The position numbers and the translations under genes are program-made. A stretch of DNA of 64,000 nt from Oryzias latipes (lineage: Eukaryota; Chordata; Actinopteri; Beloniformes; Adrianichthyidae). The notes beneath the pieces were generated by a model. It searched no databases. It saw only the letters and a list, made by a program, of their open reading frames with translations, and was not told the origin of the DNA. Every line of letters starts with the position of its first letter. Positions within the stretch are counted from its first letter, which is position 1. The stretch covers positions 21,484,184 to 21,548,183 of the forward strand of contig NC_019867.2 of assembly GCF_002234675.1 (NCBI RefSeq), given 5' to 3'. Shown piece by piece: positions 46,401 through 53,772 of this stretch.

Positions 46401-48341
46401 AGGTTGACTGCAGACTTGTTTTTACATGGAAGCAAGCAAATCTGCCTTGAATCAATCGCAGAAAAGAAACTGGCAGTTTTAGTTTTTATTTCAAAATTGT
46501 CGCTTTATAATTTTAGCTATATAATTTTAGAGTACAGTAGTGTATTCATCAAATCATCAGATGCAAACAAATTCTTAACTAATTTCTAAACTAATTTGAA
46601 TGAATTGTATTTATCTAACTATTGTCAATTTGGAATCTCTGAAAGTGGACTCATAACTGATGAAGTACTTTTTTTATTCTAGCTAAATCACTCCAACAGT
46701 TTAAGAGAAAAATGATCTGAACAAAAAACACTTTCAATCTTTTTAATAGTATTTTTAGGTAAGGAATCAAAAAGGAAGTTCTGTCTTTCTGAAGAGCTGT
46801 TCTTTCACATGAGATCCAATGCTTTAGTTTTTCACATTTGTATGCAATCGTTTTGTTCAACCCATGGAATAAAAGCTGAAAGTCTGCACTTCAGTGGCAT
46901 CTGAGTTGTTTTATTTAAAATTTACTGTGGAAATGTACAGAAACTAAATCAGAAAAATGTGTCTCTGTCCAAATATTTATGGTCCTCTGACTGTATATTA
47001 TAGTTTTTCATTGTCAAATAATGGAATCATTTATTTGGCAGATTTTTTTTATCTACCAGTCAAAAAGTCAAAAATTAGGGTTTGGTCACTGGAGTTGTGA
47101 TTTCAAACATCAAATCACACGCAGTAAAATCTGTCTCAAGGAAGTTGCCATCAAAAACGCTCTGCGGAGCGCATTCTAGTTTTTCTCTTTATGAGATTCT
47201 CAAGCTAGCGATAGCTCACAAAACGTGCTGCAATGTTCTAGAAACATTTTACAGCTTGCATTTAGTTGAACTTTGTGTTATAGCCAATTTCCAAAGGTGA
47301 TTCTAAAATAAAATAGTTTTTGTTAAATATTTTCCACAATTTCTCATTTTTGTTAAAGAAAGTAAAAGCAGTGAGAAAAAATAGATTAAAATCAAAATTT
47401 GAATTTGGAAGGAAAAAATCGGAGATTTTATTTTTTGGCCATATCGCCCAGCTCTAGTTTATCCTCACATTTTAAAGAGCAACCATGAAGGGTGTACAGT
47501 ACAACACAGTACTATGATGTACAGTAGTCGGTCATTTATCACGATATGTGAAATCCATAGTAGTCTTTATTTTTTACACTTATTATAGATATTTTACTGC
47601 TGTCAAACTCCTCACAACACATTTTATCAGTCTTTTCTCAGACAGATTTTGACACTTTTCTCTCTTGTTTAAACTCAGAGTCCAAACCTTAATAGAAAAA
47701 TAAGTTCAGTATTAAAGAATAAAAACAAAGATCTGCTTGCGATAGAAAATATATGTACATTTGGAAAACTGAACACATTCCGTACAGGAGACACAGCATG
47801 GAGATTAATTGACGAGATCTGCCAATCAGGACACATTACACAATGAGCTGTAAAAAAAAAACATGCAATAAATATACTGAAAAAAATCTGCGAGACGCTG
47901 AAAGGTGAACCATTATATAGCGAAGTACTACCAAACTGAGCTTATTAAAATTTAAAGAAAAAGGTGTACAATTGTTTCTCCATCATGACACGCTGAAAGT
48001 TTACCAGCTTTACTAACTTCTTCCTTTTTTGTCATCAGGCTCAATTGAAGAGGAGGAGTGACTCAGACAATCAAACTGATGGACCTGCTCCGTCTCCATC
48101 CCAGCCGACCCGCTCTCCCAAGTCTCCATTCCTCCCTCAAGCAACCCGCGTGCTTCCGCCACTTGGCGGGAAAGAAAATGGGTAAGCCAATAACCCAGTA
48201 AATTCAGGGGAATTTTGGGGAGTTGTCACACCTAAAGTTTTCCCACTCCTTGTCTCTTCCAGAGAGAAAGACTCCCCCAAGTGGTTGAAAGAGCTAAAAT
48301 CCAAGAAGCGTTTTAGTCAATATGAAAATGAAAACAATTAA
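8692..48341 (+). CDS. kiaa1671: KIAA1671 orthologue: large coiled-coil protein related to TNKS1BP1 (10 coding exons)
   Basis: Coding exons: 8692-9941, 10047-10131, 14579-18223, 20528-20653, 41320-41429, 44267-44432, 44530-44683, 45944-46077, 48039-48181, 48263-48341 (TAA). All phases agree and give 1963 residues. The ATG follows an acceptor at 8688-8689. Residues 1-445 are Pro/Lys/Ser-rich and disordered-looking, with PKP and PVPAPRR SH3-ligand-like runs and two copies of RPLSxDLT. Residues about 446-780 are low in structure. Residues about 783-1460 form an almost uninterrupted E/K/R/Q coiled coil with internal duplications. The C-terminal exons carry SQYGTWETELRSDD, a basic ALRSKAQLGKKRAPRMRP block, and a terminal SPKWLKELKSKKRFSQYE motif shared with TNKS1BP1-type tails. 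Human KIAA1671 is of similar size and sits beside CRYBB3/CRYBB2, as here. Its molecular function is poorly known. The sequence gives no catalytic motif; a scaffold role is inference. Confidence 0.9.
10273..10352. repeat. (TA)n / (CA)n microsatellite
   Basis: A run of about 38 bases of alternating TA is followed by mixed CA/TA repeats. It directly abuts the truncated 3' side of the N-terminal half of the minus-strand retroelement, so it may be a target-site microsatellite. Confidence 0.95.
10355..12515 (-). mobile_element. R4/Dong-like non-LTR retroelement, 5' and reverse-transcriptase half
   Basis: The minus strand holds a 657-codon frame (12369 down to 10396) with reverse-transcriptase blocks. 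These are a GPDMIHAYWLKKL-type finger, the NYRPITCLSTTWKL block, AWIDYKKAYDSMPHTW (first catalytic Asp), GIYQGDALSPLLFCI, and the YMDD catalytic box in LLYMDDIELYA. The N-terminal part is typical of R2/R4-type ORFs. A TAA interrupts the frame right after IEDS, but the sequence stays homologous to about 10355 (KYLGIPQANGNLEQ) before running into a TA/CA microsatellite. The rest of the protein, including the endonuclease, is absent on this side and lies at 12575-13740 instead. This is a dead copy in the first long intron of kiaa1671. Confidence 0.85.
12466..12515 (-). ncRNA. tRNA-like fragment at the 5' end of the retroelement half
   Basis: Read on the minus strand, this stretch has a tRNA-Asp-like anticodon region (ACTGTCAT) followed by a T-arm/B-box-like GGGTTCGATTCCC. 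The acceptor 5' half and a full D arm are missing, so it is not a working tRNA. It sits between a (TA)n tract and the start of the retroelement ORF region, and could be part of the element's 5' leader or of its target. Confidence 0.45.
12516..12573. repeat. (TA)n tract with adjoining T-run
   Basis: About 43 bases of TA repeat are followed by about 15 T on the + strand. In the orientation of the flanking retroelement this reads as an A-tail followed by (TA)n, placed exactly between the 3' end of one element piece and the 5' start of the other. Confidence 0.9.
12575..13740 (-). mobile_element. R4/Dong-like non-LTR retroelement, post-RT and endonuclease half
   Basis: The minus strand, from about 13740 downward, encodes the region that follows the reverse transcriptase. 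It begins NGKNKTQAINSYTLPVIRYP, passes through EATILDKTSKMHKYIKL, then a CCHC-type knuckle (C-X2-C-X8-H-X4-C, from CRLCKEAPETIQHITAGC), and then a restriction-enzyme-like endonuclease motif (PDIVVVDKE...VVDVAVP) with a C-terminal KLEEWLQQIPG block. At least one stop and one frameshift (near 12860) break it. It ends in 3'UTR and an A-run. About 20 codons expected between this piece and the end of the 10355-12515 piece are missing. Confidence 0.8.
13741..14578. other. kiaa1671: Intron with a dispersed-repeat-like segment
   Basis: No gene. About 14120-14400 ('CCACTCTGATGAAAAT' through a GGGCGGGG patch) looks like a dispersed fish repeat, because its general texture recurs in this kind of genome. 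No terminal repeats were resolved. It ends in the acceptor before the exon at 14579. Confidence 0.3.
15590..17625 (+). repeat. kiaa1671: Tandemly duplicated coiled-coil coding repeats in kiaa1671 exon 14579-18223
   Basis: Within the charged coiled coil, a 444-base (148-codon) unit starting at 16021 recurs at 16465, sharing for example QWLVEEAEKIKLVALEKEW. Downstream, a 219-base (73-codon) unit starting at 16946 recurs at 17165, sharing ERQLLAEEAEQLR. The 73-codon unit resembles the first half of the 148-codon unit, so the array looks built by repeated in-frame duplication. Both periods are multiples of three and preserve the frame. Confidence 0.9.
18361..19847. mobile_element. 1.49 kb TA-flanked non-autonomous DNA transposon
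   Basis: The left end TA-CCGTAAATTCCGGACTAC and right end GTAGTCCGGAAATTACGG-TA are inverted repeats bounded by TA dinucleotides, as expected for Tc/mariner-type (possibly pogo-like) elements. The interior holds a GC-rich, CpG-rich patch (18950-19150) and no transposase that I recognise. A diverged copy lies in inverse orientation at 56574-57550. It is in the intron between the exons ending at 18223 and starting at 20528. Confidence 0.8.
19848..20527 (+). other. kiaa1671: Intron without recognised features
   Basis: AT-rich intronic DNA ending in the TTTTTGAAAG acceptor of the 42-codon exon at 20528. No repeats or genes recognised. Confidence 0.4.
21754..21982 (+). repeat. tRNA-derived SINE
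   Basis: A tRNA-like head (GTGGTACAGTGGAAGGGCGG with B-box-like GGCTCAATTCC) is followed by the shared body TGTCGAAG-TCCTTGGGCAAGACACTGAA. The tail is AAAGCGCTTTGGGTAGAAAAGCGCTATATAAGTA. The same family occurs inverted at 26149-26436 and truncated at 42312-42455. Confidence 0.75.
22190..23115 (-). mobile_element. CR1/L2/Rex1-like LINE fragment (internally deleted)
   Basis: Minus-strand translation gives a reverse-transcriptase piece (VDFSSAFNTIVP..., WITSFLTDRRQQVRLG) and then the 3' end of the ORF (IIGSSLPSIQDLYRSR, LPSGRRFRTTPHKDSFFPRA). The catalytic YADD region between them is missing, so this is a deleted, 5'-truncated copy. It has the same domain order as the copy at 34416-36199. Confidence 0.75.
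23853..25022. other. kiaa1671: Intron with a possible MITE end
   Basis: No gene. At about 24583, 'AGGGCTGGGTTGATATAATC' followed by AATCGATT-rich sequence looks like the start of an old hAT MITE. The rest is unrecognised AT-rich DNA. Confidence 0.3.
25023..26138 (-). mobile_element. hAT transposon remnant with perfect 8-bp target duplication
   Basis: AGTTTTAC occurs at 25023-25030 and again at 26131-26138, flanking a 1,100-base element with ends CAGTGGCGG and CCGCCCACCACTG. An 8-base duplication with CAGTGG-type ends is diagnostic of the hAT superfamily. On the minus strand, about 25540 down to 25400 encodes ILVSTASVERKFSALKRIKT, the conserved C-terminal dimerisation segment of hAT transposases. 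The rest of the transposase is lost. Confidence 0.88.
26149..26436 (-). repeat. tRNA-derived SINE (most complete copy)
   Basis: Reading the minus strand: a tRNA-like head (GGCCGTGGTGCAGCGGTAGG, B-box GGTTCGATTCCCGCC), the conserved GTCCTTGGGCAAGACACTGAA body, a short CA/TG-rich stretch, and the AAAGCGCTTTGTCCTTGTAGG...GCGCTATATAAGTATA tail. It lies just outside the hAT element's right target duplication. Confidence 0.85.
26590..27810. repeat. Old dispersed repeats, hAT-like, no coding capacity
   Basis: The segment has CpG-rich text with phrases common in fish DNA transposons, such as GGTGTGTACGGGCCTTTAGAC at about 27380 and GTGTACCGTGGCTCAAAAAACG at about 27769. No full terminal repeats were resolved. 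Short ORFs on both strands have no recognisable domain. Confidence 0.35.
27830..28665. mobile_element. Partial inverted copy of the 21.5-23.9 kb hAT-like element
   Basis: CAAAGCTTGTAAACAAACCATG near 27831 is the reverse complement (few mismatches) of text near 23700. The 28540-28665 stretch (GGTCCTGGACCAGGGTCC, then TTCACTTTAAGCAAACCAAATGTGTCCAGTCTGAA) is the reverse complement of 21550-21680. The central SINE and LINE insertions of the other copy are absent here. Confidence 0.6.
28666..30089. other. kiaa1671: Intron; pyrimidine-rich stretch upstream of the alternative exon
   Basis: No gene. A CT-rich tract (about 29690-29815) and moderately GC-balanced sequence lead toward the candidate alternative first exon at 30854 and may contain its promoter. 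No TATA box or other clear core element was identified. Confidence 0.3.
30854..31126 (+). CDS. kiaa1671: Candidate alternative first coding exon of kiaa1671 (short isoform)
   Basis: An ATG with a good Kozak context (G at -3, G at +4) opens a 91-codon frame ending exactly at a strong donor (AGTGAT|GTAAGA) in phase 0. The next coding exon (41320) accepts phase 0, so the two join in frame. The predicted peptide begins MEYLGYKLSVAHSHVSEW, contains a hydrophobic-aromatic stretch around HGSFNFLSISVE, and ends Arg/Ser-rich (SRESIRRFSLRSQQ...SLRRR), like the Arg/Ser-rich exon at 20528. The product would be these 91 residues plus the 261 encoded by the last six exons, with no coiled coil. It could also be a chance frame; local composition is less AT-rich than the surrounding intron. 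I do not remember a matching human exon well enough to claim one. Confidence 0.55.
32247..32472 (+). repeat. tRNA-derived SINE, second family
   Basis: A tRNA-like head (GGGAGCTGGTTTAGCTCGTG, B-box GGGTTCGACTCC) leads to GCGTCAGGAAGGGCATCCGGC and the widespread fish tail CTGTGGCGACCCCTGATGGG-AGAAGCCGAAAG. A truncated relative is at 43408-43560. Confidence 0.75.
32640..32979 (+). repeat. Polyadenylated retro-insert of unknown source
   Basis: A unique-looking segment ends in CAATAAAGTTTG followed by nine A, inside a DNA transposon. That is the signature of a retrotransposed transcript or LINE 3' end. The parent was not recognised and the left boundary is approximate. Confidence 0.35.
33288..34287. 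other. kiaa1671: Intron without recognised features
   Basis: AT-rich sequence; nothing recognised. Short frames here lack any domain. Confidence 0.4.
34415..34446. repeat. (GATA)n microsatellite, LINE 3' tail
   Basis: Eight GATA units lie at the 3' tail of the minus-strand LINE. They are followed (minus-strand upstream) by the TTTATTAATCCCACAATGGG-type 3'UTR end common in fish LINEs. Confidence 0.9.
34419..36199 (-). mobile_element. CR1/L2/Rex1-like LINE, 5'-truncated
   Basis: The minus strand encodes a nearly complete reverse transcriptase. Blocks in order are VPVPKVPRPTEPNHFRPVAL, LLQFAYRPGIGVDDAI, FFDFSSAFNTIQPSLLRRKL, LSPFLFTLYTSDF, the catalytic box FSDDSAIVG (FSDD in place of the usual FADD), LLNTSKTKELILDF, and FKYLGVHLNNRLDW. 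The C-terminal part ends SFLPTAIRLYNTV. A frameshift near 35640 and another near 35145 disable it, and the 5' end is missing. Confidence 0.88.
36823..37219. mobile_element. 397-bp hAT MITE
   Basis: The ends AAGGGGTCAGCAACCT and AGGTTGCTGACCCCTG are inverted repeats, with the first base mutated from the expected C. They are flanked by ATTTAAGA (36815-36822) and ATCTAAGA (37220-37227), an 8-base target duplication with one mismatch. No coding capacity. Confidence 0.85.
37228..38689. other. kiaa1671: Intron without recognised features
   Basis: No repeats with resolvable ends and no coding signal were seen in this stretch of the long intron. Confidence 0.4.
38690..38960. repeat. Partial copy of the GTCCGAATT MITE
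   Basis: Sequence through GATGACGTCATATCCGCTGTTT and GTAGTGAGCATGGTGTCCGAATTGC is the reverse complement of the interior of the 34288-36538 element. This copy lacks the LINE and has its own small foldback insertion at 38828-38901. Confidence 0.65.
38828..38901. mobile_element. 74-bp TA-flanked foldback MITE
   Basis: TA-CAGTACAGACC...AAGTTTGGACACACCTTC on the left pairs with GAAGGTTTGTCCAAACTGTACTG-TA on the right, around a central CATTCATTTGAATG palindrome. A near-perfect hairpin with TA ends fits a minimal Tc1/mariner MITE. Confidence 0.75.
38961..39540. other. kiaa1671: Intron between transposons
   Basis: At about 38968-39020, 'GGGGGCCGAATACTTTCGCA-AGGCACTGTAT' looks like the end of another Tc1-type element (a phrase common at fish Tc1 ends). 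The rest is unrecognised. Confidence 0.35.
39541..41197 (+). mobile_element. Tc1 family DNA transposon with long inverted repeats
   Basis: TA-CAGTCAGGACCATAAATATT on the left is matched by its reverse complement ending at TA (41196-41197). The inverted similarity continues, with a few gaps, for about 220 bases to GTCCAATTACTTA(C/T)GAGCCC. Between the arms is a degenerate Tc1 transposase. Length (1,657 bases) and TA flanks are typical of the family. Confidence 0.93.
39895..40900 (+). pseudogene. Broken Tc1 transposase
   Basis: Successive frames give an N-terminal helix-turn-helix (KKTMREIAAVLEVAKSTVWS), an AT-hook-like KNPGRPQKT, the second DNA-binding domain (VGVSISKSTIKRRLH), WTDETK (first catalytic Asp), and IQMDNNPKHTAK (second catalytic Asp). 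A frameshift near 40035, a stop after PAQFW (about 40330), a stop near 40450, and a stop at 40708 separate them. No intact protein can be made. Confidence 0.88.
42312..42455 (+). repeat. Truncated tRNA-derived SINE
   Basis: This is the same family as 21754 and 26149: GGCAGCTGTGGTGCAGAGGT head, degraded B-box, and GTGTCCTTGGGCAAGACACTGAACCCCA body. The tail region is absent. Confidence 0.7.
42456..43072 (+). pseudogene. hAT transposase fragments (GTF2IRD2/ZMYM-associated type)
   Basis: Two + strand frames are recognisable. 42456-42725 has DGKLIKDCMMKKVENISSEK...VSLACKAVVWRIEDFSSDI, the segment after the zinc finger in hAT transposases of the type captured in GTF2IRD2. 42883-43070 has MLSLFGSTYLCKKTCSFINL...TRVKDSHLWDILRI, the C-terminal dimerisation region (usually STYLCE-FS-MN). 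The catalytic core between them is deleted. It lies in the intron before the exon at 44267. Confidence 0.7.
43408..43560 (+). repeat. tRNA-derived SINE fragment
   Basis: A tRNA-like start (GGCTGGATAGCTCAGTTCGC, with degraded B-box GGGTTTGCTTCCC) is followed by a body that shares GTCAGGAAGGGC with the 32247 SINE. Confidence 0.55.
43561..44266. other. kiaa1671: Intron without recognised features
   Basis: AT-rich intron ending in TTGTCTTGGCAG before the exon at 44267. Nothing recognised. Confidence 0.4.
46810..46995. repeat. Terminal fragment of the 39.5 kb Tc1 family
   Basis: AATGCTTTAGTTTTTCACAT through GTCCAAATATTTATGGTCCT-CTGACTGTATA matches the right inverted repeat of the 39541-41197 transposon, with small differences. 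No left end or transposase is present, so it is a solo end. Confidence 0.85.
46996..48038. other. kiaa1671: Intron with a possible hAT MITE end
   Basis: No gene. GGCCATATCGCCCAGCTCTAG at about 47438 resembles the end of an old hAT MITE. The rest is unrecognised up to the acceptor at 48038. Confidence 0.3.
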
Positions 48342-49156
48342 ACTAGTAGGTAAAAAGAAATTCAACTCTGCAGCCCTAATTCTTGATAAACAAGCAAATT
48401 TAAAGCAAAGTTATTAATGTTTCACCTTTGACATATGTCCTCTTCATTCTCTCCTAAAGGTTGCCTTAACAGATGAATCTTTGATAATCAGAAGCCTTTG
48501 ACCCAGAGAGTCGGAAGGTTAGATCCACAGCTGCTGATGTGAATATATATATTATAAATATTCTTTGTTAACTTTTTTTTTTTTTTCTTCCATTCTGGGT
48601 CAATAAATGTGTATGGTGCCTTTTTGCCAAGTGGAAAAAGAAAACGAACAAGGAGAATAAACATCTTCATGTTTTCGATGCTTGAACCTGTGAAGCTCTG
48701 CTTCATTTGGACAGACTTCACACAAACATTTGAACAGGGACCAGGAGACATGACAAAATGTGTTGTACGTCATGAGGTTTTTGGTTTTTTTTGTCAGGCA
48801 CCTTTTTGGGACGTCTAAGTTGCGGGACCTTTTTACTATACATTTATCATTGCAGCCAGCAAAATATGTGCAAGTACTTTGAATCTGCATCCACATGTTG
48901 TGGGATAGTGGTGCAAGTTGTTAACGGAATCCAACCCTTTTTTTTCCTTTTTTTTTTTTTTGGTTGCTATCGGGTATAATTTCATTCATTAATGAACTGT
49001 TGGAGAAGAAGCACCTCTAACTTGATTGATCGATAACTAACGAATGTAACGATGTAATATATTTGGTTTTTCACACACTTAGAAATCATTTTTGCAATGA
49101 AAAATTACACCTAGAGGCTATTTGCTACATGCTGTGTATATATATATATACACATG

Positions 49157-49211
<55 letters not shown>

Positions 49212-49895
49212 ATATGTATGTCTGATTAGCTTGTAGATAAGAGATGGGACAAACGCACACACTCCAAATCAGCACAAACACTACTTCACTTCTGTCAAAG
49301 ACAAAAATGATTGTAGCTGCGAGCGTCCAACGAAAGCCATACGGTTGTAGGCTTCACATATTTCTCACTCAGGTTTTGACATTGTCTTTCCCAAATAAAA
49401 AGTGCAATTTTGTCTTTTGTTCAAATCTCATATGCATGCACAATCTTCCTAGTTTGGTTGAGCTCCAGTGTCTTACTCTCCTCTGGTGGAAGTTTTCCCA
49501 CAGCACTGATTAATGAGTCCACTTTGCCGTTTTTAATGCTCCAAACAAACATGAATGTCGGATTTATGGCTTTACCTCCTAATGATGTTTGCCATCAGCC
49601 ACTCCACTCTACACTTCCTGCTAAGCACTTTTTCACTTGATGCACTACAGCTCTGATGTGTGCCCTCTCTTTTTGAGCCTCTAATAGAAGTGATGGTGTT
49701 CATTGAGGCTTCGGAGTGACTGTCCAAGGTTTCTAGATGTATACAGATATTTTTCTTTATCCTGGAGTGTGAGGTTTTTTTTCATATCCTACTTTGGCCC
49801 TTTTTATTTGAAAGTAACCATGTATATTGCACTGTTTTTTTGGCCAGTGTCCTCAAATGCAACAAATTCTAAATAAAAGTTTACTTGTACTCGGT
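48342..49895 (+). other. kiaa1671: kiaa1671 3' untranslated region
   Basis: Non-coding sequence follows the stop. It includes a (TA)n microsatellite at 49135-49222 and ends near an AATAAAAGTTTACTTG signal (about 49872) followed by a GT-rich stretch. A donor-like GTAAAAAG just after the stop and an acceptor-like CTCCTAAAG near 48460 hint at an optional 3'UTR intron, which is unproven. Confidence 0.55.
49135..49222. repeat. (TA)n/(TG)n microsatellite in kiaa1671 3'UTR
   Basis: Alternating TA with interspersed TG/CA over almost 90 bases, with internal CACATGTATG interruptions. Confidence 0.95.
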
Positions 49896-51530
49896 TTTGA
49901 GTCTGTTATGGTTTTCTTTAAAAAAGTTAAAATACGGGTGTATTTTTCCTTCTCACATGATTCGATACGCATCTCGATACATGGTCCATGAATCAATCCA
50001 TAAAAGATTAAACTAACTTTTCATCAATACAATACAGTCCAATTCTTTTAATTTAATTAATTTTATATAAATTTATATAGCCCAATATTTACAACAATAG
50101 TCATCTCAATGGGCTTACCTAAATGGATACGATCTAGACATTTATTATTCATTTGTCATTTAAAAAGGTTTTTTTTCAGGCACTTCATATTTTAAGCAAC
50201 AAAAACTGTCTTTGACATAACAGCTTCATTAAAAGTCATTGTAAAGGTAGGTTCTGCTAAACAGTGAGGTAAAAAAAATCAAGAAATTGACTTTAAAGTA
50301 TTTATATACATTGATTTGAAGGGAAATAAGAATTTAGTCTTCTTCGTGTTATTTTTCTTCGTGGCACCTTTTTAATGTCATGAAACGAAAAAAATCTCCC
50401 TCTCTATTTTGGCTCTTTAAAAGAGCCTTTGATCTTTGGAGCAAGGTTGGACATTTGTGATGATGCCACCCCTGGACTTCAGTTGACCCTTCACAGGTCT
50501 GGAGTTTGGACTCTGGAACAGCTGTTGACTGGAGACGATGTTGCAAACTTCGGCAACTTGTGTTTTTTCTACAATTCCACAAAATTGCTATAACTTTTGC
50601 CATAAAAAATACATGGGGAAGGCTCTTCTGCAAATTCAAACTTTCTGCAATCCTAACGTCTGCATTCGTGCTATTCAAAAAATTCAAACATTCATTTGTT
50701 CTGTTTTTTGTGGACTTTTCTGTTGTCACTAAACAATCTTGGAAATATTTATAGTTATCCAAATAACTGAAGTATTTTATAATATCGAATATAATAGAAG
50801 TCAATTATAGGAGTCCGCTTTTACTTCACTGTTTTTGAAATGTATCTCCTCCTACAATTTTTCAGGTAAGATGCCATAAAATTTTCAAATGTAGTGGAGG
50901 CTTTGGCCTTTGCAAGAATGCTTTTATTTGAGATATTTCAATTAGGTTTTGACTGCAGCCGTTTGAAATTAGGCAATTTTTGGCCGTTCGTTGGATTATA
51001 ATATTAGTGTGTATTGTGGAATGTTGGCATACCTAGAGCAGGTGACATAATCGCTACAGTGTAGACAGGTTTTAAGGCAAAACGTGTAAGGGTTAATTGC
51101 CGGCAAAGTCTGCATTATCAGAAATTAATGCCTGAACCATCTGACTTAAAGCGGAGGATGGTTGCTTCATGGACTTTTAAGAAACATTATAATCCCTAAG
51201 CAACTTTTTAGAGATTGCGTTCTCTATTATCCTTTTTCTGCCATTTATAGACAATTTTCTAACTTCTGAATCTTGCGGTTTTTCTTTATGGCTTTTCTGC
51301 AATGTAACTTAACTGCAGCATTACAATGGAAAAACCTTTCCTGCAGGTTTACACTCATGGTCTTGAATATTTCTGCAAAGTTTTGTCAAACATCTTCAGC
51401 AATTTTTTCAAGTTTCTTGTTTCAATAAACCTCAGTTTCCTACCCGGAAATAAAACTACTCAATCTCTCTTGATTTGTGAGGAATGAACATTTTAATACA
51501 CTTGAAAGCTCAAAAAATTGATTTTGCATG
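49896..51530. other. Intergenic region kiaa1671 to crybb3, first part
   Basis: No gene recognised. The short frames at 50349-50804 (both strands) have no domain. Confidence 0.35.
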
Positions 51531-51544
51531 GTATAGACCCTTTT

Positions 51545-53030
51545 AAGGAAAAAGATTGTAGACCTCCGCAAGACCGTAATGGGCTGCAAAACTATCAGCA
51601 AGAATCTGGAGGTTAATGGGACAATTGTTGGTGTAAAAATGCAAGAATTACAACATGACCAACAATCCAAACTTGATCTCAGAACAGTGAGAAATGGGCA
51701 TAAAACAACATGGCAGGAGTTAGTTCATCATCTTAAAGCAGCTGGGACCACAGTCACCAAGAAAACCATTATAAATACTTTATATTGCAGTGGTTTAACA
51801 TTTTACAGTGCCCGCACAGTGCCCGTATATATGAAGGCACGTGTACAGACCTGCCTGAAGTTTGCCAGTGAACACCTTCATGATTTAGAGAGTGATTGGG
51901 AGAAGGTACTGTGGTCCTGTGATCCCGAGAACACCATCCCCACCAGGCACAGACAGGGCCCTAGGGGTACTTAAGCATTCATTTTCACAATGGTTTGGAT
52001 TTAAATCTTTTGAATCACTCAATCAATTAGCTCACATTGGCACTAATAGATGGCATGATTGAATGAAGTATTTCACACTAGTTGGCTTGTATGCATAAGT
52101 ACGCGTGTGTAAACAATATTTGTATTGTGTACATGTTGACATGTGGACATTATTGCAGCTAACAGGTGTGTTTTTAACATTTGAGTGTGTGTGTGGACAG
52201 GCCCCGTCCCTTTGAGATTTGCATCTGAACCTTACCATAATGATTTCAATCATCCAGTAGCCTGTTGCTTTATGCTGCTTCATGGTTTTACCCCCCTCCC
52301 CCCTCCTATGATCACCCTCCTATCCCCCTCTCTAACATCCCTCTCTTTTCTTCCCTTCTTTCCTTTTCCGTCCGGTCCAACACAAAACATTTTCAAATAC
52401 GATTAAAATGAATAAAGTTTGGCCTTGATTACAAAAGGGGTTTATTTCAGACATACCTCTGATTTGTCAGAAGATTCATAACCCCTGTTGTTAAGGTAAA
52501 ATATGTCCAACACAAGAGGCCTTCAGCTCTCATCTGTTTGCCCAGCTGATAAGCCTGTGTTAGGGGGATAGGATCCAAAAGAGAATTTAGCTGGCTGTGA
52601 ATCCCAGAACCCCACTTTCTGCACAGGGCTACTTCACCGTGTGGATGGGAAGATGGATGGAGCCTCGTACTGTCAAATCATGTGAAAACCTCCTTCCCTT
52701 TGCCAGGAGGCTTAAAATGGGTTGTGCATGGGTCTTCCAATAGGATAAAGACCCAACTCTTACAGCCAAGGCAACCAAGGAATGGTAAAGAACAAACATA
52801 TAAAGGTCATGAGTGGCCCAGCCAGTCTCTGGACCTAAGTCCAATGGAAAACCTACAGAGAGAGCTGAAACTTGGAGTTGCCAAATGCTAGCTACAAAAA
52901 ATGATTTAGAAGTCTTTTGCATAGAAGAGTGGACCAAATTCTTCCTGATATGTGCAAAAACCTGCTTTAACAACTGCAAGAAACGTCTTAACTCTGTGCT
53001 TGATAATAAGGATTTTGCCGCAAAGTACTG
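51545..53030 (+). pseudogene. Second Tc1-like transposase, interrupted
   Basis: 51545-51950 encodes a Tc1 transposase middle region (QELVHHLKAAGTTVTKKTII, LYCSGLTFYSAR, VQTCLKFASEHLHDLESDWE, VLWSCDPENT). After about 700 unrelated bases, 52690-53030 resumes with the C-terminal part (LKMGCAWVFQ, WPSQSLDLSPMENLQRELK, then KNDLEVFCIEEW). Several stops and frame changes are present. No terminal repeats were located. Confidence 0.75.
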
Positions 53031-53423
53031 AGAAGTTTTTAATTTCTTACTTCTCTCACTAAAATGCAAAGAAATTCAGACAATTCTTTAAAGTCTATCT
53101 TGATTTTCCTGGTGATTTTCAATCTCTCACTGTTAAATATGAACTAACGATTAAGATTGGATTGAGATTGGTGGTAGCTTGGGTGGGGGGTGGGGGTGTC
53201 CATGCATTTGTGTGTTTGCGCTGAGCAGGCCTGTTTGCTGATTCCTCTTGGCTCTCTTTCCCTGTGCCCGCACACAGCGCTTGCTGGCAGCTAAGCGGAC
53301 AGGCAGGGCAGAGTGTGCCAACACAGCTGCCTATTGAGAGGCAGTGTGTCGGACACAATGTGAGCGACAGACTTGCTGTATCAACAGCTCCCCATTTTTT
53401 TGCTGTTGTGGCCAGAAATAAAC

Positions 53424-53517
53424 CATAAATACCCTCCCCGTCCCTGCCCTCTAATGGCTCAAACCCACCAAACACCAAGTGGCACTGAAAAAGAAGGGCA
53501 CTACCACATCTTAGCAG
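53424..53517 (+). promoter_or_regulatory. crybb3: Candidate crybb3 core promoter and non-coding exon 1
   Basis: A TATA-like CATAAATA at 53424-53431 is followed about 85 bases later by a splice donor (TTAGCAG|GTAAAT at 53518). An acceptor (CAAAAACAG, ending 53749) precedes the ATG exon. Beta-crystallin genes typically have a short non-coding first exon, and crybb2 downstream shows the same plan. A MAF-type half-site (TGCTGATTC) is near 53237. The start site is inferred. Confidence 0.4.
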
Positions 53518-53772
53518 GTAAATCCATGTAAATAGATTTTTGATACATCAAGGGTAGAGAGTTTGCAATGGAGCTACACAACGCTTTAATGTGAATACCT
53601 GAATTTCTGAGATTATTGTTTCTTGTTTTTTGTTTGTGAAATAAATTAGGAATATGGTATAAAATCAGAAGGAAAAAATAAACAAAGAAATTACTTTTTT
53701 GTCTGTGTTTATATTCCTGATGGATGGTGCTATTTGCTGCCAAAAACAGTGGAGAAGGAGAGAATCAGAAGG

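Noticed and set aside
50349-50804. 151-codon minus-strand frame downstream of kiaa1671
   Set aside because: No recognisable domain, no convincing splice or promoter context, and an overlapping plus-strand frame of similar quality; most likely chance.
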